Assembly (NCBI GenBank): GCA_028711485.1
Contig: JAQTSF010000013.1
Location: 1-12,888 of the forward strand
Length of the DNA stretch: 12,888 nucleotides
DNA from: Candidatus Iainarchaeum sp.
Lineage (GTDB): Archaea > Micrarchaeota > Micrarchaeia > Anstonellales > Bilamarchaeaceae
Direction: 5' to 3'
This document shows positions 7,108-12,888 of the stretch, piece after piece (positions within the stretch are counted from its first letter, which is position 1; each line of letters opens with the position of its first letter). The translations under genes were made by a program, and so were the position numbers. Below the pieces are notes generated by a model. The model made no database searches and was not told where the DNA came from. It saw nothing but the letters and a program-made list of their open reading frames with translations.

Positions 7108-8293
7108 TGTTGATGTAAAAGGAAAAACAATTGCAATTAGAATTGATATTAATCTGCCTATGGAAAAAGGGGAGATTAAATTAAATAAAAGAATTCTTGA
7201 ACATGCAAAAACCCTTAAAGAGTTAAGTGAAAAAGGAGCAAGAATTGTTGTTTTAGGCCATCAGGGAAAAAAAGGAAAAGAGGATTTCATAAGTTTAAGA
7301 AAACATGCAAAAATACTTGAAAAGCTTCTTGGAAAAGAGGTTAAATTCAGTGATTTGAAAGATTGGGAAAGCACGAATAATGAGATTTTGAATTTAAAAA
7401 ATGGGGAGATATTGGTTCTGGAGAATGTAAGGTTTTTTGAAGAAGAAACAGAACATCCTTTTGATGCGAAATTTATAATCAAACTTTCCGTTCCCTGTGA
7501 TTATTTTGTTTTGGATGCTCTTTCTGTTGCACATAGAGAGCACGCAAGTGTGGTTGGACTTACAAAGAAATTGAAATCATTTATGGGAAATGTTCTTGAA
7601 AGGGAAATTAATGCACTTAAAAAATTACATGGGGAAGAGAAGGTTACTTTTATAGTTGGAGGATCTAAATTAAAGGATAGTATAAAGATAATAAAATATT
7701 GGTTGGAGAACGGAAAAGTAGATAAATTATTAATTGGAGGAGCTCCTGCAATATTATTTTTAAAGGCAAAATTGGGAAGCGGAATTGGAGAGGAAAATGA
7801 AAAATATTTGAAAAGCATTGATGCTGATTTGTATTTTGAAGATGTTAAGAAAATGCTTGAAAAATATGAGAGGTATTTGGAAATTCCTAATGATGCTATA
7901 TTAGATGTTGATGGTAGAAGAGTGGAGTTTGAGATTGGTTCTTCTAAAGGTTCTGTTAAAACCGAATTTCCCGGGGCTATAAGGGATATAGGTCCTAAAA
8001 CTATTGAAAAATATAGAAGGATAATAATGGATGCAAAAGTAATAGTTATGAACGGGCCTATGGGAATGTATGAAAAAGAGGAATTTGAAACTGGAACAAG
8101 AAGAATTTTGGAGGCAATTGCAAATAGTAAAGGATATTCTTTAATTGGTGGAGGGCATACCTCTGCAGCTGTTGAAAAATTCGGAATAAGAGAGGATAAT
8201 TTTAGTTATATTAGTTTATCTGGGAAAGCATTTTTGGAATATTTGTCTGGGAAGGAGTTGCCTGGGTTGGTTGGGTTGGGTTTGGAGGATTAG
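7091..8293 (+). CDS. pgk: Phosphoglycerate kinase (archaeal type)
   Basis: Catalyses reversible phosphate transfer between 1,3-bisphosphoglycerate/ADP and 3-phosphoglycerate/ATP in cytosolic glycolysis or gluconeogenesis. The 400 residues show the family order: RIDINLP (17-23, the RxDxNxP substrate motif), GHQG (56-59), LENVRFF (110-116), DALSVAHREHASVVG (142-156), GGSKLKDS (190-197, hinge and nucleotide side), VMNGPMGMYE (319-328) and GGGHTSAAVEKFG (353-365). The GGGHT form is typical of archaeal enzymes where bacteria have GGGDS. One deviation stands out: the canonical HxGRP/HQxRP site reads HQGKK, so Lys replaces the usual Arg and Pro. The length is normal, and the start is fixed by a strong SD inside topA. 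Co-transcription with topA is likely. The C-terminus is unusually Gly-rich (LPGLVGLGLED) and G-rich in DNA. Confidence 0.96.
   Translation: MKRINDVDVKGKTIAIRIDINLPMEKGEIKLNKRILEHAKTLKELSEKGARIVVLGHQGKKGKEDFISLRKHAKILEKLLGKEVKFSDLKDWESTNNEILNLKNGEILVLENVRFFEEETEHPFDAKFIIKLSVPCDYFVLDALSVAHREHASVVGLTKKLKSFMGNVLEREINALKKLHGEEKVTFIVGGSKLKDSIKIIKYWLENGKVDKLLIGGAPAILFLKAKLGSGIGEENEKYLKSIDADLYFEDVKKMLEKYERYLEIPNDAILDVDGRRVEFEIGSSKGSVKTEFPGAIRDIGPKTIEKYRRIIMDAKVIVMNGPMGMYEKEEFETGTRRILEAIANSKGYSLIGGGHTSAAVEKFGIREDNFSYISLSGKAFLEYLSGKELPGLVGLGLED
8264..8288 (+). other. G-rich, quadruplex-capable tract at the 3' end of pgk
   Basis: Runs of G at 8264-8266, 8269-8270, 8273-8275, 8278-8280, 8284-8285 and 8287-8288 are separated by short T/A loops, giving a telomere-like TTGGG pattern. 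At least four GG runs with 1-4 nt loops permit a two-tetrad quadruplex in the coding strand and mRNA. It encodes the terminal Gly/Leu-rich residues of Pgk. The structure is inferred, not shown. Confidence 0.35.
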
Positions 8294-8309
8294 AGAATTG
8301 GTTTTCTGA

Positions 8310-8354
8310 GTTAATTTGCATAGGTTAATTTACGAAATTTTGTGTAGATTTACG
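8310..8354 (+). repeat. Three imperfect 11-nt direct repeats in the pgk-8361 gap
   Basis: GTTAATTTGCA (8310-8320), GTTAATTTACG (8324-8334) and GTAGATTTACG (8344-8354) share a GTnnATTTrC core. They occupy most of the 67-bp gap upstream of the membrane-protein pair and could be operator half-sites or promoter elements. No good TATA box is visible here otherwise. In AT-rich DNA, chance is a real alternative. Confidence 0.3.
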
Positions 8355-8360
8355 TGATAG

Positions 8361-8759
8361 ATGATTAGTAAACAGAAGGAAAGAGTTAAAAAACTTGAAG
8401 ATGATAATAAATTCGAAATGTATCTAAAAAAAAGAGATATACAGATAATTTTTTTTTCAATATTAATTGGATTAGCATTTTCAATATTAATTGGATTAGC
8501 AACTAATTATATTACTAAATATGAAATAGATAAAATTATGTTATTAATTGTTACTAGCATAATATCTCTTTTAATAATTGGTTATTTCAGGGGAATTTTA
8601 GCTTTTTTGGAAAAAATAAGAACATTAATAGGTTTTGTATCTATTTGTTTTGGATTCATTTGGATTATAGAAACTAACAAATCAATTCTAATTTTTGAAT
8701 CTCATTTTTTAGCAATACCCTTAATACTAATAGGTATACTGTTGATGTTTTATGAATAA
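8361..8759 (+). CDS. Hypothetical small membrane protein, about four TM helices
   Basis: I do not recognise this 132-residue protein. A charged N-terminal stretch (ISKQKERVKKLEDDNKFEMYLKKRD, first 25 residues) is followed by about four hydrophobic segments: 28-50, 57-75, 85-103 and 114-130. Short polar links separate them (TKYEIDK, EKIR, ETNKS). The N-terminus is strongly basic and probably cytoplasmic. No catalytic motif, conserved Cys pair or charged pore residue stands out. Residues 32-39 and 40-47 are an exact tandem copy (FSILIGLA twice), so TM1 has been lengthened by eight residues. The gene is very AT-rich, with sampled stretches below 20% GC against about 28% in pgk and topA. A GTGAT lies just 2 nt before the ATG, a poor SD. 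Its last 8 nt overlap the next gene, so the two are probably co-translated and may act together. Confidence 0.75.
   Translation: MISKQKERVKKLEDDNKFEMYLKKRDIQIIFFSILIGLAFSILIGLATNYITKYEIDKIMLLIVTSIISLLIIGYFRGILAFLEKIRTLIGFVSICFGFIWIIETNKSILIFESHFLAIPLILIGILLMFYE
8454..8501 (+). repeat. Perfect 24-bp in-frame tandem duplication
   Basis: Bases 8454-8477 and 8478-8501 are identical with no mismatch, in frame, each encoding FSILIGLA in the first TM helix of the four-TM protein. Perfect identity, including third positions, suggests a recent replication-slippage event. Confidence 0.95.
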
Positions 8760-9435
8760 CAAAATAAGAAAATTAGAACACAAACATAAAAGATATATTA
8801 CTTATTTACAAATAATAGGTGCTTTTACAACTGCAATGTTAGCATCTGGATTTTTAATGAGAGATGAAATTTCAAAAGCATTTGAAAATGTACCACCAAT
8901 ACATTTTATTATTGCAATATTATTTTTAGCAATATTATTTATTTCTGTAATTCATAAAATTCTTGGAGATATAGAAGATGAAATGTTTAAAGAAAAAGAA
9001 CCAGATGAATCATTCATACGAGAAAGCATGCAAAAGAAATATAAAATCAAAGAAACCATAAGAGATTATATTGAATTGTTAAAACAAACAAATAAAACAA
9101 TTGGATTTTTAGATGAGAAATTAAAAAAATTCCAAGATCCAATTGGACAATTCACAGTAGCAATAGATATACCTATTATACCACACATACCAATAAAAGA
9201 GATAAAAGAAGTTCGTAGTATACTCTTAGATTGGATAAAAGAAAAAGATTTAGAAAAAGAAGAATCATTATTATTTAATGATTTGGTATTCTTTGACAAT
9301 CAAATATATGGCGAAGAAAATCCTTCAAAAATATTCAGTAACTTGTATGTAACTGCCAGTATACATAATGCTATTTTTGAAAATTTAAAAAAGAATTTAC
9401 CGATCCTAATAAAAAAATTAGAAGAAAAATTATAA
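8752..9435 (+). CDS. Hypothetical two-TM protein with helical cytoplasmic domain
   Basis: I do not recognise this 227-residue protein. A basic N-terminus (NNKIRKLEHKHKRY) precedes two hydrophobic segments at about 16-36 and 49-70, forming a hairpin with a short external loop. The C-terminal 155 residues should then be cytoplasmic and are largely helical and charged (KKYKIKETIRDYIELLKQTN; LDEKLKKFQD; LLDWIKEKDLEKEE), with coiled-coil potential around 95-130 and 148-172. A Pro/Ile stretch (IDIPIIPHIPIKEI, 138-151) breaks the helices. No nuclease, nucleotide-binding or protease motif is visible. The gene overlaps the upstream four-TM gene by 8 nt and has no clear SD, so coupled translation is likely. 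It converges on the restriction module 23 bp away. The 2-TM plus cytoplasmic-effector shape is shared with several membrane-linked defence proteins, but that is resemblance only. Confidence 0.75.
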   Translation: MNNKIRKLEHKHKRYITYLQIIGAFTTAMLASGFLMRDEISKAFENVPPIHFIIAILFLAILFISVIHKILGDIEDEMFKEKEPDESFIRESMQKKYKIKETIRDYIELLKQTNKTIGFLDEKLKKFQDPIGQFTVAIDIPIIPHIPIKEIKEVRSILLDWIKEKDLEKEESLLFNDLVFFDNQIYGEENPSKIFSNLYVTASIHNAIFENLKKNLPILIKKLEEKL

Positions 9436-9436
9436 T

Positions 9437-9467
9437 TATTTAATTTTATTTAGAATTTCTATTTTTT
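9437..9467 (+). terminator. T-rich archaeal-type terminator after the membrane-protein pair
   Basis: A T-rich stretch with runs TTT, TTTT, TTT, TTT and TTTTTT starts directly after the stop at 9433-9435 and runs into the last codons of the convergent helicase gene. Archaeal RNA polymerase can terminate on such U-rich stretches without a hairpin. No stem was seen. The high AT background lowers confidence. Confidence 0.4.
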
Positions 9468-11981
9468 ACTAAATTCTTCGGCAGTTATAATTATATCATA
9501 ACCTCCAACCTGTTCAACTTTGTGTCTATATATTCCTGTATATAATAGACTTGCTTCTTCGTATCTTTTGAATTTAAATACTGCATCATTCATTAAATTA
9601 CTATTAAATACTCCAAGATTTATCAATAACTCGAAATCCTCCACTTTCAATCCAGTAACTTTCTTGAACAAGCTCGGTTCAAGCCTTGTAATGATATCCT
9701 TTAATGTTCTTTCTCTAAAGTCGGTCAAGTACATAAAAATAGGTATTCTTGTTGCAAATTTGATAAGTTTTTTTTGTATTTCCTTTCTTTTAGTCATATA
9801 TTCTCTCTCTTCTTCTGACAATTTTTTCTTTGTTTTAAGAGGAATATCCTTTTCGTTAGCTAATTTTTGTTTAGCTTTTTTTACAGATTCTGACTTATTG
9901 ATAATTAGTTCAATATCACTATTTAGACTTCTGAATCCTTCAATATTCATTAAGGCTTCCAAAGCTTTTGGACTATTGAGAATTTTACTCAAAGTATTAT
10001 TATCTACATTTACTAGCAATGCACTTTCCCACCTTCTTGCAAGCAACGAAGCCGTTGTTCCGCTCATAGCCATTTCAATTACACCAGAAGCATCAATTTG
10101 TTTCATTGTACTTCCATCATATGCAAGTACTGGAAGGAAATCAATGAATTCTTTGATCTTTTTCTCAGAATCCGTTTCTTCAGGATTCAAATTACAGCTA
10201 TAATCCGCTATCTGCTTCAATGCTCTGTTTGGCGCAAAATCAAAAATATAACATTCTTTTTTGATTATTTCTTCAGCATTTGGAGATTTTCCATCAGGAT
10301 TTTTTACTGTCCAAGGAGATTGTACTCTAAATGCTGCTTGAAAATAGGTTTCAGGACTCATAAGATTTCTAAGCATCAGTATACCGGTCCATGGCTTAAC
10401 AGTTACACCTGTCGTCAGCTTTCCACAAGACAATGTTATTGATTTACTCTTCAATGGTTCTTCCATTGCTTTTTGAACAGGTTTTAATGCATCCAAACCA
10501 ATACCGGCGCTTGTACCCGCTGCAACTACAATATTGTAATCATGATAATATTTATTCTGTTTCTGCATCAGTAGATTTTTCATTGCGTGGCAAGAACTAA
10601 CATGGGGCAGAAACCACAAAGTATGCGATAGAATATTCAATAGTCTTACATCAGAATAAGGTAAAGGTGGTTTTCTTGCACCTAATTTAAGATTATCCAT
10701 GTTTGATGCTAAATAATTGCCTCTGATCAAATCAAGCCATTTTTGAACATCGTCTTCATAAACAAACTTTGCATCTTTTCCTTCACCTTTTGCAGAGAAA
10801 AAAACATTTAGGTCAAATGTATCGAACTCCCCACTACTTGCAATGTTTATAATTGAATCGGGCAATTGGTATGTGAGCAACACTATTCTCGGGAGAGACT
10901 CGTATGGATTATTCGATTTTTTCCAGTTTTCTTTAGCTCTTTGTTCATCAGAGTAGGTCCAGTGATATATCTGTTCCTCGATAAACTCTCCAGAGATTAA
11001 TGCTCTAAATGGAGTTCCTGAAAGATATAGATATGCTTCTGTTTTAATTGGCATTATACTTTCTAAATAATCTATCTTATCTTCTTCTTCTGGACCTTTG
11101 ATTATTTCTTCTTCATATTCTTTTTCTTCAATATAAACTTCTTTTTCTTCATCAAAAAGATTTTTGGCCAATTCTCTCCAAGCCCCGAAATGATATTCAT
11201 CAAAGATAATACAATCCCATTTTGTCTTGTGAACCCATTCGTTTTTGGCTTTAATTCCACCTAGTGGATTTCTTCCTAAATAATCTTGGAATGAGCCAAA
11301 ACATACTAAAGGTTTTTTCTGATCCAATTTTTTGTAATTTGCTTTAGAGTGTCTTGAGAAAAACTGCCAGCCTTCAAAATCAACGTGATTTAGCAGATCG
11401 TCTTCCCATGCAGATTCAACAGCAGGCTTGAACGTTAAAATCAAGATTTTTTTCCATCCCATCTTCTTTGCTAATTGATAGGTTGCAAATGTTTTTCCAA
11501 ATCGCATTTTACAGTTCCAAAGAAAATGAGGAGTCTTGCCCTCTTCTTTGAAGCTATTGAAATATTCTGATGCTCTTCTAATAGCTTCAACCTGCTCGGG
11601 CCTCATCTTGAAATTTTGCGTCCTGTTCTCTTCATTAATAAATCCAGTTTTGAGCGTCAAAACTGCTGCTTTTACTTGTTGTACTGTGCAAGCAAACCAT
11701 TCGCCGCCCTTGCGCTTAATACCTTTTTTAATTAAAAGAGCATGAACCGTATGGTCATCAAAATATGTGCCATCTTCTCTCATTGCAGATTCTTCAAAGA
11801 CAATTTTGTAAGGTGGTGCCCCAGGTCTTTTTGTAGGGTACTGCTCTGCAACTCTTTTCTTTACATCAACAGTAGTGTAACCTATTTTGAGTAAGTTAGG
11901 GTAAGCCTTGTCTGCATATGCATAGATTTTTGGATGCACTTCTGGCTTTAAAGGGAAAAATTCCTTACTCTTCACTTTCAT
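9459..11981 (-). CDS. GIY-YIG (T5orf172-like) nuclease/superfamily 2 helicase fusion, restriction subunit
   Basis: This protein of about 840 residues probably cuts DNA as the restriction part of an R-M system. The N-terminus resembles the T5orf172/GIY-YIG fold: KIYAYADKAYPNLLKIGYT (18-36), an Arg in VKKRV (R43), His80 in HALL and EWF (94-96). A superfamily 2 helicase follows: motif Q-like RPEQVEAI (127-134), motif I NCKMRFGKT (156-164), motif II DEYH (261-264), motif III LSGTPFR (320-326), motif V LTTGVTVKPW (522-531) and motif VI QAAFRVQSP (548-556). The C-terminal 250 residues have a basic helical stretch and could handle DNA or contact the methylase. An acidic insert (about 276-307) sits between motifs II and III. 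I chose the ATG at 11981 because GAGG lies 9 nt upstream; an in-frame ATG at 11990 directly abuts that GAGG. It overlaps the methylase gene by 17 nt. Confidence 0.85.
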   Translation of the reverse strand: MKVKSKEFFPLKPEVHPKIYAYADKAYPNLLKIGYTTVDVKKRVAEQYPTKRPGAPPYKIVFEESAMREDGTYFDDHTVHALLIKKGIKRKGGEWFACTVQQVKAAVLTLKTGFINEENRTQNFKMRPEQVEAIRRASEYFNSFKEEGKTPHFLWNCKMRFGKTFATYQLAKKMGWKKILILTFKPAVESAWEDDLLNHVDFEGWQFFSRHSKANYKKLDQKKPLVCFGSFQDYLGRNPLGGIKAKNEWVHKTKWDCIIFDEYHFGAWRELAKNLFDEEKEVYIEEKEYEEEIIKGPEEEDKIDYLESIMPIKTEAYLYLSGTPFRALISGEFIEEQIYHWTYSDEQRAKENWKKSNNPYESLPRIVLLTYQLPDSIINIASSGEFDTFDLNVFFSAKGEGKDAKFVYEDDVQKWLDLIRGNYLASNMDNLKLGARKPPLPYSDVRLLNILSHTLWFLPHVSSCHAMKNLLMQKQNKYYHDYNIVVAAGTSAGIGLDALKPVQKAMEEPLKSKSITLSCGKLTTGVTVKPWTGILMLRNLMSPETYFQAAFRVQSPWTVKNPDGKSPNAEEIIKKECYIFDFAPNRALKQIADYSCNLNPEETDSEKKIKEFIDFLPVLAYDGSTMKQIDASGVIEMAMSGTTASLLARRWESALLVNVDNNTLSKILNSPKALEALMNIEGFRSLNSDIELIINKSESVKKAKQKLANEKDIPLKTKKKLSEEEREYMTKRKEIQKKLIKFATRIPIFMYLTDFRERTLKDIITRLEPSLFKKVTGLKVEDFELLINLGVFNSNLMNDAVFKFKRYEEASLLYTGIYRHKVEQVGGYDIIITAEEFSKK

Positions 11982-12888
11982 CAGGAACATCCTCTATTTT
12001 TGTATTTGGATTTAGTGGCTTTACCAATGATTCAATAAACTCAATCTCTTCTGTGGTTAGTTTGTATTTCTTATATAACTTATCGTCAGTCCATGATTTT
12101 GAAAAATCTTGAATTGGAACAAAAATATAGTTTTGTTTTGTTATGTGTTGGGTGCTTTTCGCAAGCAAAATCATAAATCGAAAAAAGCGAGTTCTCATAT
12201 AAGCTGCAACGTTTTTTGCTTCGTCTTCGTTTTTGAATGGGCCAATGACTAAATACGTTTCAGTGCATGCAACATTATCCCCGGCTACAATTGGTTTGCT
12301 TAGTATTAAGTGAGGATAACTATCGTCCCCAGGACTCGCATACGGAACCATAACTTTGTATCTTTTAATTAGGTCCTTATTCGTTAATATTTGATTTTCG
12401 CTTACGAAACCAGTTTCGCCAAATCTAACGAGTTCAATAGTATGCTCTTTGTCTTTTTCTAACTTAAACTCTGAAAAATTAGTAGGTAATCCAAAGGGTT
12501 TTCTCGAACTTACCAATTGATTAAAAGAGTTTTCTCCAAATTTTTCAACTTTATTAAGAATATCTATACCTTGATTGTATCTTACAAATATCCCTGCTTT
12601 TTTTTCTAATAGCTGCCTTTCAACAGTCTTACTAATCAAACCTGCGTTGTGAGTGGTTACCTTACAAGGCCCTTTATGGTCTTTTTCCCACAAGAAATAA
12701 CATACACCCCCTCTTATGTTAACTCCCGGGAAGCAATCTGACGTATCTGGAAAATCGTGCAGTTCTGACATTCTTTGATCGTTAAGCATCTCATTTCTAA
12801 ACTCGTCTAATCCTTTTCCTCCAGAATACCATCTTGCAGGAATGATCATTGTGAGAAATCTTGGATTAAGTTTTTTGGCTTGATGTAC
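11965..12888 (-). CDS. Eco57I-like adenine DNA methyltransferase, C-terminal part (5' partial)
   Basis: The frame is open to the right edge: before the ATG at 12849, in-frame codons read VHQAKKLNPRFLT with no stop, so that Met is internal and the gene starts outside the window. The visible 307 residues match the region after the catalytic domain of Eco57I-type methylases: IIPARWYSGGKGLDEFR, then SDCFPGVNIRGGVCYFLWEK, a target-recognition-like middle, and the conserved end NYIFVPIQDFSKSWTDDKLY with a terminal EEIEFIESLVKP. The N6-adenine motif NPPY and the SAM-binding motif should lie beyond the edge and cannot be checked. It probably modifies host DNA to protect it from the downstream nuclease-helicase, which it overlaps by 17 nt. 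Sampled GC is higher here (about 40% near 12300) than in the neighbouring core genes, consistent with transfer. Confidence 0.85.
   Translation of the reverse strand, partial: VHQAKKLNPRFLTMIIPARWYSGGKGLDEFRNEMLNDQRMSELHDFPDTSDCFPGVNIRGGVCYFLWEKDHKGPCKVTTHNAGLISKTVERQLLEKKAGIFVRYNQGIDILNKVEKFGENSFNQLVSSRKPFGLPTNFSEFKLEKDKEHTIELVRFGETGFVSENQILTNKDLIKRYKVMVPYASPGDDSYPHLILSKPIVAGDNVACTETYLVIGPFKNEDEAKNVAAYMRTRFFRFMILLAKSTQHITKQNYIFVPIQDFSKSWTDDKLYKKYKLTTEEIEFIESLVKPLNPNTKIEDVPDESEE
11991..11994 (-). promoter_or_regulatory. Shine-Dalgarno GAGG deciding the helicase start
   Basis: On the minus strand GAGG is followed at once by ATG (11990) and, 9 nt later, by a second in-frame ATG (11981). The spacing favours the second ATG. 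The site lies within the methylase coding sequence. Confidence 0.5.

Noticed and set aside
8310..8354. Start of a CRISPR array
   Set aside because: The repeats are 11 nt, imperfect and unevenly spaced by 3 and 9 nt, nothing like a repeat-spacer pattern, and no cas gene is near.
9520..10203. 227-codon open frame on the plus strand opposite the helicase
   Set aside because: It lies antisense to a motif-rich gene. Its Ser/Leu/Phe-rich translation is typical of the reverse complement of an AT-rich, Lys/Glu-rich gene.
12847..12849. ATG as start codon of the methylase gene
   Set aside because: In-frame codons continue to the right edge and read as the expected family sequence just before IIPARW, so this Met is internal.

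Overview
The window looks like a low-GC archaeal chromosome segment. The type IA topoisomerase is of the compact archaeal TopA type with two C-terminal Cys4 zinc fingers. The phosphoglycerate kinase has the archaeal motif set (HQG, GGGHT). The S-layer-like CARDB protein beside MacB/FtsX permeases is a common archaeal arrangement, and topA appears to be read from a leaderless archaeal-type promoter. TopA has no reverse-gyrase helicase part, so nothing here suggests a hyperthermophile. A DPANN or euryarchaeal host is plausible, but I cannot fix the lineage from this sequence.

Layout. (1) Positions 2-3730, plus strand: the 3' part of a secreted, C-terminally anchored protein made of Ig-like/CARDB repeats, then two tandem MacB/FtsX-type ABC permeases, tightly packed and probably co-transcribed; their ATPase is not in the window. 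(2) Positions 3731-3789: a short convergent junction holding a hairpin and a second copy of the permease gene's 3' tail. (3) Positions 3786-4934, minus strand: a soluble histidine kinase without a recognisable sensor domain or partner regulator. (4) A 139-bp divergent promoter region, then topA and pgk on the plus strand, overlapping by 17 nt. (5) Positions 8361-9435, plus strand: two overlapping genes for unrecognised, very AT-rich membrane proteins. (6) Positions 9459-12888, minus strand, convergent with the previous block: the C-terminal part of an Eco57I-like DNA methyltransferase followed by a GIY-YIG (T5orf172-like)/superfamily 2 helicase fusion, overlapping by 17 nt. Together these look like a restriction-modification operon that enters from beyond the right edge.

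How the genes work together. The first block probably forms an envelope-associated ABC system whose extracytoplasmic partner is the CARDB protein. topA and pgk are housekeeping genes sharing an operon. The right-hand third is accessory: the R-M pair is the clearest defence module, and the two small membrane proteins beside it are the most open question in the window. No tRNA, rRNA, CRISPR array, transposase or integrase was seen, and no gene-free stretch exceeds 300 bases.
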